Positions 9,131 to 18,138 of a stretch of 64,000 bases of DNA are shown here, in pieces; within the stretch, counting starts at the first letter, position 1, and each line of letters starts with the position of its first letter. Under the pieces are notes generated by a model. That model worked only from the letters and a program-made list of their open reading frames with translations. It searched no databases and had not been told where the DNA came from. The stretch is from Sphingomonadaceae bacterium 3R27E2-A (GTDB lineage: Bacteria; Pseudomonadota; Alphaproteobacteria; Sphingomonadales; Sphingomonadaceae), in assembly GCA_005503165.1 (NCBI GenBank), contig SCNT01000023.1, positions 1 through 64,000 on the forward strand, written 5' to 3'. A program made the position numbers and the translations under genes.

Positions 9131-9765
9131 GCGCGGCGGAAGAGCAGCATGAGATTGTTCGCGGGCATCGCGCGCCGCTCGGCGAAGGCGAAGCGAGCGG
9201 CCGTCGCGGCGGCCTTGACCGCATCGGTGTGGCGAAGTCCCCAGGCGGGGTCACGGGCGCGCAGGCTGGCGTCGAAGGCCTGGTTGCTTTCGGCGGTAGG
9301 CACGCCGGGCTCGACATAGGGGCCGTAGAGGATCAGCGGCGCGCCAGGCGCGAGCAGGCGCGCGGCGCCGGTGAATAGCCCGAGCGTCGCATCCCACGGG
9401 CTGATATGCACCATGTTGATGCAGAGGATCGCGCCGGCGTGCTCGACCGGCCAGCCGGGTGCCGCGGCGTCCAGAGGAAGGGGCGGCGCGACGTTGGGCA
9501 ATCCGGCCTCGGTCCGCCACGCGGCGATCGACGCGAGCCCCGCCGGGTCGGGGTCGCTTGGCTGCCAGCAGAGGTGCGGAAAGGAAGCGGCGAAATGGAC
9601 CGCATGCTCGCCCGACCCGCTCGCCACTTCGAGGATCGTTCCCGACGGCGGCAGCCAGTCGGCGAGCACGGCGGCGATCGCTTCGCGATTGCGCGCGGTA
9701 GCGGGGGCGTGGCGCTTCGCCGCTGCCTCGCCCGTGTCGCCCGGCATCCACGGCTGCGAGGTCAC
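9127..9765 (-). CDS. DUF938 SAM-dependent methyltransferase
   Basis: 212-residue class I methyltransferase of the DUF938 family. The N-terminus has the family hallmark [14 protein letters not shown]; the SAM-binding glycine motif is [14 protein letters not shown], and the C-terminus has [11 protein letters not shown]. The start is GTG, overlapping the TGA of the ABA4-like gene as GTGA, so the two are translationally coupled. A longer open frame extends upstream but only as a shadow of that neighbour. The substrate of this family is not known to me. Confidence 0.85.
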   Translation of the reverse strand: MTSQPWMPGDTGEAAAKRHAPATARNREAIAAVLADWLPPSGTILEVASGSGEHAVHFAASFPHLCWQPSDPDPAGLASIAAWRTEAGLPNVAPPLPLDAAAPGWPVEHAGAILCINMVHISPWDATLGLFTGAARLLAPGAPLILYGPYVEPGVPTAESNQAFDASLRARDPAWGLRHTDAVKAAATAARFAFAERRAMPANNLMLLFRRA

Positions 9766-10208
9766 GCCTTCGCCTGCGCCCGTGCGCGGCGTTCGCGGAC
9801 GACCAGCCAGGACAGGAGGCCGACCGGGCCGACCATCAGTGTCAGGAACAGGAAGGGGACCTGCGCGATGCGGCCGAACCCCTTGTTGTCGGCATCGCGC
9901 GCGATCCAGAGCCCGGTGAACAGGTCGAAGGCGAGATAATGGATCCAGCCGAGGGTCGTGCCGCCGGGGGTCGCGAACAGCTTCATGACCCCGGCGAGCG
10001 TGGTGAAGCTGCCGCCGCCGGGGCCGCCCTGGTCGATCGAGCCGGTCAGGAAACCGATCAGCAGCACGGCATAGGCGAGGCAGAGCAGGAATACCCCGGC
10101 ATAGAGGATGAGCGCCAGGATTTTCGGGCTGCGCGGTAGCGCCACGAGCGCGATCCAGCCCGCGATCGCCCAGTAATTTGCCAGCAGAAACAGCGTGTGC
10201 CAGTTCAT
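9762..10208 (-). CDS. ABA4-like (DUF4281) membrane protein
   Basis: 148 residues with four probable transmembrane helices (about 4-22, 31-52, 84-103 and 115-136) and the conserved patch [20 protein letters not shown]. In plants ABA4 is needed for neoxanthin formation; bacterial homologues in carotenoid-making sphingomonads are uncharacterised. Its ATG overlaps the stop of the TMEM175-like gene (ATGA), and its own stop overlaps the methyltransferase start. Confidence 0.85.
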   Translation of the reverse strand: MNWHTLFLLANYWAIAGWIALVALPRSPKILALILYAGVFLLCLAYAVLLIGFLTGSIDQGGPGGGSFTTLAGVMKLFATPGGTTLGWIHYLAFDLFTGLWIARDADNKGFGRIAQVPFLFLTLMVGPVGLLSWLVVRERRARAQAKA

Positions 10209-10849
10209 GCTTCACTTCCTCGTTCGGCGGGTTCGGCCCAGCGGTAGCGCCCCGCGAAAAGTCCGGTGGTCAGCGGCAGCGTCGCATAGATCATCGGCGC
10301 GAAAGGCACGGTGGCGCGAAAAAAGGTCAGCGCCGTCGACACGACCCCGGTCGCGGCGAGGATCGCCCAGATGATGACCTGGCCATAGGCTTCGCGATGC
10401 CCCTGCGCATCGAGGGCGGGGTTGCGCCGCGCGGTGTGGAACAGGCCCGCGGTCAGCACCGACATCAGCACGAAACCCGCGCCGTAGAGCGCGAACATCT
10501 GCCCCAGCCGGCCGCCATAATCGTCGGCATTGCCGGAGATGAAGGCCGCGAAGCTCGACGCCATCGCGCGCAGCGGATGGACGTAGAGCAGCACGGTGAA
10601 GACGAGCGCGAGCGTCAGCAGCAGGAAACGCCAGTCGCCGTCGCCCGCCATCCGCCGCGCGCGGACATGCGCGAGCCAGAACATTGCGATGATCGCGAAG
10701 GCGATGACGAAGCTCGGCGCCCCCGCGAGCGCCGCCTCGAGCTGGCGATAGTCGGGCGCCATGCCGCCGGTGCCCGCGACCATCAACGTGACCGCAAAGG
10801 CAAAGGCCGCATCGGTGAACGCGTCGAGCCGTTCCTGTCCGCTGGTCAT
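10205..10849 (-). CDS. TMEM175 / DUF1211-like membrane protein
   Basis: 214 residues. The N-terminal [16 protein letters not shown] matches the pore-helix signature of the TMEM175 family (usual form RxxxFSDAVFAIAIT), and about six hydrophobic segments follow. Eukaryotic TMEM175 is a lysosomal potassium channel, and bacterial members form K+-permeable pores. ATG 10849 follows the strong site GGGGGAAGG; earlier in-frame codons would run into the neighbouring gene. It overlaps the ABA4-like gene by four bases. Confidence 0.8.
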   Translation of the reverse strand: MTSGQERLDAFTDAAFAFAVTLMVAGTGGMAPDYRQLEAALAGAPSFVIAFAIIAMFWLAHVRARRMAGDGDWRFLLLTLALVFTVLLYVHPLRAMASSFAAFISGNADDYGGRLGQMFALYGAGFVLMSVLTAGLFHTARRNPALDAQGHREAYGQVIIWAILAATGVVSTALTFFRATVPFAPMIYATLPLTTGLFAGRYRWAEPAERGSEA

Positions 10850-10881
10850 GCGCCTTCCCCCTCGCGCGCTTCTTGCCAGCG

Positions 10882-11181
10882 CTAGAGCAGCGCGCCAAGC
10901 CCGAAGAACAGTAGCGCTCCGAACAGCGCGACCAGTCCGGCGGCGAGGATCAGCAGGGTGAGGCGTGCCGTCGCATAGCGCCGCGTCGCGAGGAAAGCGG
11001 CGGCGAAGCCCAGCGCCAGCGCGATCAGCGGCGCCCAGAGGAAGGCCCACTCATAGCTGAACTCGCGGCGGACGCGCACCAGTTCCCACTGCTCGACGAC
11101 AAGGCCGTAGAGCATGATCGCGGCGAGCCAAACGGCCACGAAGACCGCGGCGAACAGCGCGCCGCCGATGAGGCACCCCAT
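10882..11181 (-). CDS. Small three-helix membrane protein
   Basis: About 99 residues from ATG 11181, with hydrophobic segments at roughly 2-25, 41-60 and 72-97 and a charged loop (QWELVRVRREFSY). An alternative TTG at 11220 overlaps the gcvPB stop as TTGA and would add 13 polar residues; no clear ribosome site decides between them. No family recognised. It sits directly behind gcvPB and 32 bases before the TMEM175-like gene, so it probably shares the gcv transcript. Confidence 0.6.
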   Translation of the reverse strand: MGCLIGGALFAAVFVAVWLAAIMLYGLVVEQWELVRVRREFSYEWAFLWAPLIALALGFAAAFLATRRYATARLTLLILAAGLVALFGALLFFGLGALL

Positions 11182-11216
11182 CCCGGCGCGCGGCGGGCGT
11201 CCATCGGCCGGTTCGT

Positions 11217-12812
11217 TCAACTGCCGCCGATCTCGCTCAGCGACGGAGTGCCCGGCGCGACTGCAGGTTCGCTCCATGCCAGCACGGGCTTGCGCGCCGC
11301 CGCGGTCTCGTCGAGCCGCGCGCGCGGCGCGAAATGCGGCGCCGACTTGAGCGCCGGATCGCCATTCTTCGCGCGCAGCGCAACGCTGCGCAGCGCCCCG
11401 ATGAACTGGTCCAGCACCGCCTTGCTCTCTGTCTCGGTCGGTTCAATCAGCATCGCTCCATGGACGACGAGCGGGAAATAGACGGTCATCGGGTGATACC
11501 CCTCGTCGATGATCCCCTTGGCGATATCGAGCGTCGAGAAACCCTCGGCGAGGCCGTTGTCGGTGAACAAGGCCTCATGCATGCACGGACCCGAGCCGCA
11601 GAAGGGCGCCTCGAGCACGTCGTCGAGGCTGCGCAGGATATAGTTGGCGTTGAGCACCGCATCCTCGGCGACCTGCTTGAGCCCGTCCGCGCCATGGCTG
11701 AGCATGTAGGTCAGCGCGCGGGTGAACATGCCCATCTGGCCGTGGAAGGCGGTCATGCGGCCGAAGGTTTCGGGATGCTCCACGTGCGCGCTTTCCTCCT
11801 CGACCAGCTTGAACGAGCCGTCGGCGTAGCGCGCCGCATAGGGGATCGGGCCATAGGACGACAGCGCCTCCGACAGCACCACCGGGCCCGAGCCGGGGCC
11901 CCCGCCACCGTGCGGGGTCGAGAAGGTCTTGTGCAGGTTGATGTGCATCGCATCGACGCCGAGGTCGCCGGGGCGCACCTTGCCGACGATCGCGTTGAAG
12001 TTCGCGCCGTCGCAATAGACGTAGCCGCCCGCGGCGTGGACCGCGTCCGAGATCGCCTTCATGTCGCGCTCGAACAGGCCGCAGGTGTTGGGGTTGGTGA
12101 TCATCACGCCCGCAACATCGGGGCCGAGCCGCGCCTTCAGCGCCTCGAGATCGACGCGGCCCTCCGGGGTCGCGGGAATATCCTCGACGGTGAACCCAGC
12201 GAAGGCGGCGGTCGCGGGGTTGGTGCCGTGCGCGCTTTCTGGAACGAGCAGCACGCGCCGGTCCTCGCCGCGCGCCTCGAGCGCCGCCTTGATGCAGAGG
12301 ATGCCGCACAGCTCGCCATGCGCGCCGGCCTTCGGCGTCATCGCGACCCCGTGCATGCCGGTGAGCTTGATCAGCCACATCGCGAGTTCGTTGATGACGG
12401 CGAGCGCGCCCTGCACCGTTTCCTGCGGCTGGAGCGGGTGGATGTCGGCAAAGCCCGGCATCCGCGCGACCTTTTCGTTCAGGCGCGGGTTGTGCTTCAT
12501 CGTGCACGAACCGAGCGGGAAGAGGCCGAGGTCGATGGCGTAATTCTGGCGCGACAGGCGGGTGTAGTGGCGGATGGTCTCGCTTTCGCTGAGGCCCGGG
12601 AGGCCGATCGCATCGGTACGATAGAGATTTCCGATCTGCGGCCGGCCGATCACTACCGAGTCAAAATCGACCCCGGTGGTCTCGGTCGAGCCGATCTCGA
12701 AGATCAGCGGCTCTTCGAGCATCAGCGCGCGGTTGCCGGTAAAGGTCGTGCTGTCGTCGGCGCCGCCCGCATTCATTTCGGGGCGCCAGCCGGATGCGTT
12801 GGGCGTGCTCAT
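11217..12812 (-). CDS. gcvPB: Glycine dehydrogenase (decarboxylating) subunit 2
   Basis: 531-residue beta-type subunit of the split P-protein of the glycine cleavage system. It carries the PLP-binding lysine, Lys295 in [16 protein letters not shown]. With GcvPA it decarboxylates glycine and transfers the aminomethyl group to the lipoyl arm of GcvH. Its ATG overlaps the gcvPA stop (ATGA), consistent with equimolar synthesis. Expression is probably glycine-dependent through the riboswitch upstream of gcvT. Confidence 0.96.
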   Translation of the reverse strand: MSTPNASGWRPEMNAGGADDSTTFTGNRALMLEEPLIFEIGSTETTGVDFDSVVIGRPQIGNLYRTDAIGLPGLSESETIRHYTRLSRQNYAIDLGLFPLGSCTMKHNPRLNEKVARMPGFADIHPLQPQETVQGALAVINELAMWLIKLTGMHGVAMTPKAGAHGELCGILCIKAALEARGEDRRVLLVPESAHGTNPATAAFAGFTVEDIPATPEGRVDLEALKARLGPDVAGVMITNPNTCGLFERDMKAISDAVHAAGGYVYCDGANFNAIVGKVRPGDLGVDAMHINLHKTFSTPHGGGGPGSGPVVLSEALSSYGPIPYAARYADGSFKLVEEESAHVEHPETFGRMTAFHGQMGMFTRALTYMLSHGADGLKQVAEDAVLNANYILRSLDDVLEAPFCGSGPCMHEALFTDNGLAEGFSTLDIAKGIIDEGYHPMTVYFPLVVHGAMLIEPTETESKAVLDQFIGALRSVALRAKNGDPALKSAPHFAPRARLDETAAARKPVLAWSEPAVAPGTPSLSEIGGS

Positions 12813-14167
12813 GCGAGTACCTCCTTCAGCGCCGCGGCAAAGGCGGCGATGTCCTCCGCGGTGCAGGTTTCGGTGACCGCGACGACGAGGCCGTTTTCGA
12901 GCCCTTCATTGTCGGGATAGAGGCGGCCGAGCGACACGCCGCCGAGGATGTCGCGCTCGGCGAGCTGGTGGACGACCGGGCGCGCCGCGGTGGGCAGCAG
13001 CAGCGTGAACTCGTTGAAGAAGGCGCTGTTCAGCACCGACACGCCCGGCACTTTCGCGAGTTGCTCGGCGGCCGCGAGCGCGCGGCCGTGGTTGATCGAC
13101 GCGAGCTGGCGCAGGCCGGCCTCGCCAAGCAGGGTCATGTGGATGCTGAACGCCAGCGCGCAAAGCCCCGAGTTGGTGCAGATATTGCTCGTCGCCTTTT
13201 CGCGGCGGATATGCTGCTCGCGCGTCGAGAGCGTCAGCACGAAGCCGCGCTTGCCATTGGCATCGACGGTCTCACCGCACAGGCGCCCGGGCATCTGGCG
13301 GACATATTTCGCCTTGCACGCGAAGAGGCCCACATAGGGACCACCGAACTGGAGGCCGACGCCGATCGACTGCCCCTCGCCTACGACGATGTCGGCGCCC
13401 ATCTCGCCGGGCGACTTGATCAGGCCGAGTGCGACGGGTTCGGTTACGACCGCGATCAGCAGCGCGCCCGATGCCTGGCAGGCCGCGGCGAGCGCCGCCA
13501 TGTCGTCGATACGGCCGAGGATGTCGGGATATTGGACGACGACGCAGCTCACTTCCTTATCGACCGCCGCGGCGAGCGCCGCCCAGTCGGTGCCGGGGAC
13601 GAGCTCGGGATCGGCCTCGACCAGCACATCGCCGGTATATTTGGCCATCGTGCGCGCGACGCTGCGGTAGTGCGGGTGGACGCCGGTCGAGAAGAGCGCC
13701 TTCGCGCGCTTGGTGATGCGGCGCGCCATCACGACCGCCTCCCAGCAGGCAGTCGAGCCATCGTACATCGACGCGTTGGCGACGTCGGTGCCGAGCAGGC
13801 GCGCGACCTGGCTCTGGAACTCGAACAGCATCTGCAGCGTGCCCTGCGCGATTTCGGGCTGGTAGGGCGTGTAGGCGGTGAGAAACTCGCCGCGCTGGAT
13901 CAGATGGTCGACGCTCGCCGGGACATGGTGGCGATAGGCCCCCGCGCCGAGGAAGAAGGGTCCGTCGCCGGCCGCGCGGTTGCGCCGCGCGAGCGCGCCC
14001 ATGTGGCGCTCGACCGCGAGTTCGCTGGCCTGGTTCGGCAGATCGGGAATCGGGCCGTCGAGCCGCGCTTCGGCGGGAACGTCGACGAACAGGTCGTCGA
14101 TCGACGCGGCGCCGATGACGCCGAGCATGGCCGAACGGTCGTCGGCGGTGAGCGGGAGGTAACGCAT
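12809..14167 (-). CDS. gcvPA: Glycine dehydrogenase (decarboxylating) subunit 1
   Basis: 452-residue alpha-type subunit of the split glycine decarboxylase, beginning [15 protein letters not shown] as is typical. It contains [14 protein letters not shown] and [14 protein letters not shown] and pairs with GcvPB. It is the third gcv gene; a palindromic repeat of about 105 bases separates it from gcvH. Confidence 0.96.
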   Translation of the reverse strand: MRYLPLTADDRSAMLGVIGAASIDDLFVDVPAEARLDGPIPDLPNQASELAVERHMGALARRNRAAGDGPFFLGAGAYRHHVPASVDHLIQRGEFLTAYTPYQPEIAQGTLQMLFEFQSQVARLLGTDVANASMYDGSTACWEAVVMARRITKRAKALFSTGVHPHYRSVARTMAKYTGDVLVEADPELVPGTDWAALAAAVDKEVSCVVVQYPDILGRIDDMAALAAACQASGALLIAVVTEPVALGLIKSPGEMGADIVVGEGQSIGVGLQFGGPYVGLFACKAKYVRQMPGRLCGETVDANGKRGFVLTLSTREQHIRREKATSNICTNSGLCALAFSIHMTLLGEAGLRQLASINHGRALAAAEQLAKVPGVSVLNSAFFNEFTLLLPTAARPVVHQLAERDILGGVSLGRLYPDNEGLENGLVVAVTETCTAEDIAAFAAALKEVLA

Positions 14168-14174
14168 TTCACTA

Positions 14175-14280
14175 TCTCCCCCCTCCCGCTTGCGGGAGGG
14201 GTCGGGGGAGGGAATGTTCGAAGGAAAGTCCGTCCCCTGACAGACCCTCCCCTAACCCCTCCCGCAAGCGGGAGGGGGAC
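14175..14280. repeat. Palindromic element between gcvH and gcvPA
   Basis: Nested inverted repeats. Each half contains a small hairpin (CCTCCCGCTTGCGGGAGG on the left, CCTCCCGCAAGCGGGAGG on the right), and the two halves are themselves inverted copies around a 30-base centre. It fills nearly the whole 118-base gap inside an otherwise tight operon, so it is probably an inserted non-coding palindrome. Confidence 0.8.
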
Positions 14281-14285
14281 CGAAG

Positions 14286-14657
14286 TCAAAGATTGTCGCA
14301 AAAGGCTTTGTACTCGGTCGCGTTCATCAGCGCGTCGAGCTGGCCCTTGTCGCCGAGCGTCATACGGAAGAACCAGCCTTCGCCCTCGGGATCGCTGTTG
14401 ACGAGCGCGGGGTCTTCCTCGAGCTGGCCATTGCCTTCGGTGACGGTGCCGTCGACCGGGGCATAGACGTCGCTCGCGGCCTTGACCGATTCGACCACTG
14501 CGGCGTCGCCGCCCTGGCTGAGTTCGGCACCGGTGTCGGGGACCTCGACGAAGACGATGTCGCCGAGCTGGCCCTGCGCGAAGTCGGTGATGCCCACCGT
14601 CGCGACGTCGCCATCGACGTCGATCCATTCATGCTCTTCGGTATAATAACGCGGCAT
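14286..14657 (-). CDS. gcvH: Glycine cleavage system H protein
   Basis: 123-residue lipoyl carrier that shuttles the aminomethyl group between P and T proteins. The lipoylated residue is Lys59 in [13 protein letters not shown], and the N-terminus [12 protein letters not shown] is standard. It starts three bases after gcvT stops. Confidence 0.97.
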   Translation of the reverse strand: MPRYYTEEHEWIDVDGDVATVGITDFAQGQLGDIVFVEVPDTGAELSQGGDAAVVESVKAASDVYAPVDGTVTEGNGQLEEDPALVNSDPEGEGWFFRMTLGDKGQLDALMNATEYKAFCDNL

Positions 14658-14660
14658 CGG

Positions 14661-15794
14661 TCAGCCTCCCTGTTTGCGGACATAGCGGTGTGGAACGAAG
14701 GGCATCGCGGTCACGGTGCAGGGCACGCGCTTGCCGCGGACCTCGGCGGCGACCGCCTTGCCGGGGACGGCGTGGCCCGCCGGGACATAACCCATGGCGA
14801 TGGGGGCGCCGACGCTGGGGGCGAAGCCGCCCGAGGTCACGACGCCGATCTCGTCCTCGCCGTCGAACAATTTGGCGCCTTCGCGCACCGGCAGCTTGCC
14901 GTCGACGGTGAGGCCGACGCGCTTGCGCGGCGGTCCGTCTTCGAGATGACCGAGGATGCGGGCAGCGCCGGGGAAGCCACCCTCTTCGCGGCGGCGTTTG
15001 CTGATCGCAAAGCCGAGATCGGCCTCGACCGGATCGGTCGCCGGGTCGAGATCGTGGCCGTAAAGCGGCAGGCCCGCTTCGAGCCGCAGGCTGTCGCGCG
15101 CGCCGAGGCCGATGGGCTTTACTTCGTCCATCGCGCAAAGCGCATCGGCGAACGCTTCCAGCGCCTCGTTCGGCAGCGAGATTTCGAAGCCGTCTTCACC
15201 GGTATAACCCGAGCGGCTGATGCCGATCGGATGGCCCCGCCATTCGGCCGGGATTGCCTGCATGAAGACGAGGCCCGCGGCCTCGGGCACAAGCCGCGCG
15301 AGTGCGGCGACTGCCTTTGGCCCCTGCAGCGCGAGCAGGCCGTAGTCCTCATTATGGTTGAGGGTAACATCGTCAGGAAGGTTTTCGCGCAGGTGGCCGA
15401 TATCTTCCCATTTCACCGCGCCGTTGACAACGACGCCGAATTGGTCACCTTCGTTGGTGATCATGAGGTCGTCGAGGATACCGCCATCCTCGGCGAGGAG
15501 CAGCGAATAGCGCATCCGGCCGGGCTTGAGCGCCGAAATGTCGCCGGGGACCAGCGCTTCGAGCGCTTCGGCGACGCCTGCACCCGAAATAAGCAACTGG
15601 CCCATGTGACTGACGTCGAACAGCCCCGCATTTTCGCGGGTCCAGAGGTGCTCGGCCATGATGCCTTCATACTGGATCGGCATCCAGTAGCCGGCGAACT
15701 CGACCATGCGGCCGCCCTTGGCGCGGTGCCAGGCGTCGAGCGGCAGCGTCGCGGTGGGGGCCGCTTCCTCGCCCGTCTGTTCCGTTTCGGTCAT
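14661..15794 (-). CDS. gcvT: Aminomethyltransferase (glycine cleavage T protein)
   Basis: 377-residue tetrahydrofolate-dependent T protein that releases ammonia and forms methylene-THF. Landmarks are GYWMPIQYEGIMAEH, DVSHMGQLLISG, a folate-site acidic stretch near SRSGYTGEDGFE, and GARDSLRLEAGLPLYGHD. ATG 15794 follows GGGAGA; the open frame extends 19 codons more but that part lies between the riboswitch and the start. It is the first gene of the operon. Confidence 0.96.
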   Translation of the reverse strand: MTETEQTGEEAAPTATLPLDAWHRAKGGRMVEFAGYWMPIQYEGIMAEHLWTRENAGLFDVSHMGQLLISGAGVAEALEALVPGDISALKPGRMRYSLLLAEDGGILDDLMITNEGDQFGVVVNGAVKWEDIGHLRENLPDDVTLNHNEDYGLLALQGPKAVAALARLVPEAAGLVFMQAIPAEWRGHPIGISRSGYTGEDGFEISLPNEALEAFADALCAMDEVKPIGLGARDSLRLEAGLPLYGHDLDPATDPVEADLGFAISKRRREEGGFPGAARILGHLEDGPPRKRVGLTVDGKLPVREGAKLFDGEDEIGVVTSGGFAPSVGAPIAMGYVPAGHAVPGKAVAAEVRGKRVPCTVTAMPFVPHRYVRKQGG

Positions 15795-15854
15795 GTCAGT
15801 CTCCCGCGGTTGCACGGCGAACGCGCGGCGGGGTGCCGCAGTTTCGACCATGCC

Positions 15855-16060
15855 CCCTCTGTCACGGGAACCTGAGAGTTTTCCCCCACGAGCCGACGCG
15901 GCGCGCGAGGTTACCCCTTCGGTGGTCCCGGCAAATCGCCGAAACGCTTTCCAGAGTGTCCGTTCCAGCCGGCGCGGTCCGCTTGACCTGAGAGTTTCCG
16001 GGGCGGTTGCTCCTTCGGTGGCGAGGCGCGGGTTGCCCCGCCCTCGCGCTCTCCCGCGCG
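15855..16060 (-). ncRNA. Tandem glycine riboswitch
   Basis: Two consecutive glycine aptamers on the minus strand just ahead of gcvT. Aptamer 1 spans about 16060-15955, with GGAGAG near 16056, CACCGAAGGAGCAAC at 16020-16007 and GAAACTCTCAGG at 15998-15987. Aptamer 2 spans about 15955-15855, with CCACCGAAGGGGTAAC at 15925-15910 and AAAACTCTCAGG at 15882-15871. The pairs of CCGAAGG and ACTCTCAGG motifs are diagnostic of the Rfam gcvT element. In other bacteria it activates gcv expression when glycine is plentiful. Confidence 0.95.
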
Positions 16061-16124
16061 GCCGGTCGAATCCCTTGGCGGAACCCGACAGACGCCCGAG
16101 CCTTGGCGGGGCCCTTTCGCAGAG

Positions 16125-16778
16125 TCAATCGGCGAGCCGCCGCATCGCGTCATTTTCATGGATTCGCACACCCGGCTGCGCGATTCCGATCAGCGCGACG
16201 ATCGCGCGCGCGACCGCATCGCCGCGGATCGAGCGATAGCGGCGCAGGCTGCCGTGGAGCAAAGCGTCGGCGAAGGGCGCCGCTGCCATGGCCAACCCCT
16301 CGCCCAGCCGCTTCGGTCCGACGCGCTCGCCCACCAGCAGGCCGGGGCGCAGGATGTCGAGCCGTTCGAAGCCGAGCGCGCGGAGGCCGTCCTCGGTCTC
16401 GCCCTTGGTCTTCAAGTAGAAGTTACGGCTCTTCACCGCGGCGCCGACCGAACTCACGACGATCATCTGCCGCGCGCCCGCCATTCGCGCGGCGCGCGCC
16501 GCCGACAGGATCAGGTCGTGGTCGACCGCGCGGAACGCCGCCTCCGAACCCGCCTGGCGGATCGTCGTGCCCAGACACGAGATGAGCGTCGCGGGCGCCT
16601 CGACCGCGACGATGTCCGCCCAGCGCTCGGGCGGCGCGACGAGTAGCGCATGTTGCTCCGGCAGATCGCTTATCTCGCGCCGCGCGAGGATGGTGAGCGG
16701 ACGCTCCCCCGCATTGGCGATGACCGCCTGCCCGACCATGCCGGTCGCGCCGAGGAGCAGGGTGCCGGGCTTCGTCAC
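16125..16778 (-). CDS. NAD(P)-binding Rossmann-fold protein
   Basis: 217 residues of the atypical/extended SDR type. The nucleotide-binding glycine motif is LLLGATGMVGQAV at residues 7-19, and VVSSVGAAVKSRNFYLKTKGETE resembles the Ser/Tyr-Lys region of TIP30/HTATIP2-like and YbjT-like proteins. The start codon is GTG. It lies just upstream of the riboswitch in the same direction and downstream of the dGTPase-like gene. Substrate unknown. Confidence 0.78.
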   Translation of the reverse strand: MTKPGTLLLGATGMVGQAVIANAGERPLTILARREISDLPEQHALLVAPPERWADIVAVEAPATLISCLGTTIRQAGSEAAFRAVDHDLILSAARAARMAGARQMIVVSSVGAAVKSRNFYLKTKGETEDGLRALGFERLDILRPGLLVGERVGPKRLGEGLAMAAAPFADALLHGSLRRYRSIRGDAVARAIVALIGIAQPGVRIHENDAMRRLAD

Positions 16779-16798
16779 GCCGCCAGTCTAATGGGTTT

Positions 16799-17974
16799 TC
16801 AGGCGTGCGCCAGCGCTTCCGGCACTTCGCCGCGCCCGAAAATCTCGGCATAGCGGTCGATGGCGAAGCGGTCGGTCATGCCGGCGATATAGTCGCCGAT
16901 ATGGCGTACCGTGTCGCGCGGGTCGTGCGGCAGGCGGGCGGACCAGTCGGCGCCCATCAGGCGCGGGTCGGCGGCATAGGCGGCGAAGAGGCGCGCGATG
17001 ACCTGGTTCGCGGCCTCGGCGGCGGCGAGCTGTTCGGGGTGGTGGTAGAGATTGGCGTACATGAAGCGCTTGAGGTCGCGCTCGGCCGCCGCGAGTTCGG
17101 GCGAGAAGGTGCCGAGCGTGCGGCCCGCCATGCGCACCTCGTCGGCGCTGGTGACTCCGGCCTCGGCGACATTGGCGGTCGTCGCGGCGATGACGTCGTT
17201 GACCATCACCCCGATCTGGTCGCGGACCAGTTCGCGCAGCAGCCGCTCGCGCGGGGCGCCGGGAAAGCGCTCCTCGACGCCCGCGAAATTGGCGGCGACG
17301 AAGGGCTGCGCCATCAACTGGTCGAAATCGAGCAGCCCGGCGCGCAGCCCGTCGTCAATGTCGTGATTGTCATAGGCGATGTCGTCGGCGACCGCGGCGA
17401 TCTGCGCCTCGAGGCTGGCGTGGCTGTCGAGATCGAGCGCGAAGCGCGCGTCGATCTCGGCAAGCGCCCAGCCGGGATTCCTCACCGGGCCATTGTGCTT
17501 GGCGAGCCCCTCGAGCGTTTCCCAGGTCAGGTTGAGCCCGTCGAAACGCGGATAGGGGCATTCGAGGCAGGCGAGCGTGCGCAGCGTGTGGCCGTTGTGA
17601 TCGAAGCCGCCGTACGCCGCCATCGCCGCCTTGAGCGCATCTTCGCCGGCATGGCCGAAGGGCGGATGGCCGATGTCGTGCGCGAGGCAGAGCGCCTCGG
17701 TCAGATCCTCGTTGAGTCCGAGCGCGCGCGCGATGCCGCGGCCGATCTGCGCCACCTCGATACTGTGGGTCAGGCGGACGCGATAATGGTCGCCGTCGGG
17801 CGCGACGAAGACCTGCGTCTTGTGACGGAGGCGGCGGAAGGCGATCGAATGGATGATCCGGTCGCGGTCGCGCTGGAAATCGTCGCGTGGCCCGCGCACG
17901 ACGCGGCCCGCCTCCTCGTGCAGGCGCCCGCGGCTCTGTTCGGGACGGCTGGCGCAGTCGGCGACCGAAGGCAT
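16799..17974 (-). CDS. dgt: dGTP triphosphohydrolase-like HD protein
   Basis: 391-residue member of the Dgt family type 2, which hydrolyses dNTPs to nucleosides and triphosphate. Metal-binding HD motifs are His70 in RLTHSIEVAQIGR and His99-Asp100 in AHDIGHPPFGHAGE; SIAFRRLRHKTQVF precedes them. Length matches the family. It is separated from the upstream SPOR gene by a palindromic repeat that ends two bases before its start codon. Confidence 0.92.
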   Translation of the reverse strand: MPSVADCASRPEQSRGRLHEEAGRVVRGPRDDFQRDRDRIIHSIAFRRLRHKTQVFVAPDGDHYRVRLTHSIEVAQIGRGIARALGLNEDLTEALCLAHDIGHPPFGHAGEDALKAAMAAYGGFDHNGHTLRTLACLECPYPRFDGLNLTWETLEGLAKHNGPVRNPGWALAEIDARFALDLDSHASLEAQIAAVADDIAYDNHDIDDGLRAGLLDFDQLMAQPFVAANFAGVEERFPGAPRERLLRELVRDQIGVMVNDVIAATTANVAEAGVTSADEVRMAGRTLGTFSPELAAAERDLKRFMYANLYHHPEQLAAAEAANQVIARLFAAYAADPRLMGADWSARLPHDPRDTVRHIGDYIAGMTDRFAIDRYAEIFGRGEVPEALAHA

Positions 17975-17976
17975 TT

Positions 17977-18119
17977 ATATCCTCCCTGTCGCGGAGCGAT
18001 GGGGAGGCGGCAGCGGCTTTAGCCGCTGACGGAGGGGCGAAAGAGCCAGCGTCGCGGCCCCTCCACCACTCGCTTCGCGAGCGGTCCCCCTCCCCATGGC
18101 TTCGCCACAGGGAGGATAT
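17977..18119. repeat. Long palindromic intergenic element, copy 1
   Basis: Inverted repeat of about 140 bases. The left arm begins ATATCCTCCCTGTCGCGGAG, the right arm ends CGCCACAGGGAGGATAT, with inner complementary GGAGGGGC / GCCCCTCC. It ends against the dgt start codon and begins 20 bases after the SPOR gene stop. The same family occurs at 52756-52901. Confidence 0.82.
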
Positions 18120-18138
18120 ATGCGGGCATCGCCCACAC

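Noticed and set aside
9766-10215. Fusion of extra N-terminal sequence to the DUF938 methyltransferase
   Set aside because: The extension is an out-of-frame reading of the ABA4-like membrane gene; a GTGA overlap gives the normal start.
16100-16128. Promoter for the gcv riboswitch with TTGACT as -35
   Set aside because: The hexamer overlaps the preceding stop codon, and no acceptable -10 lies at the right distance.
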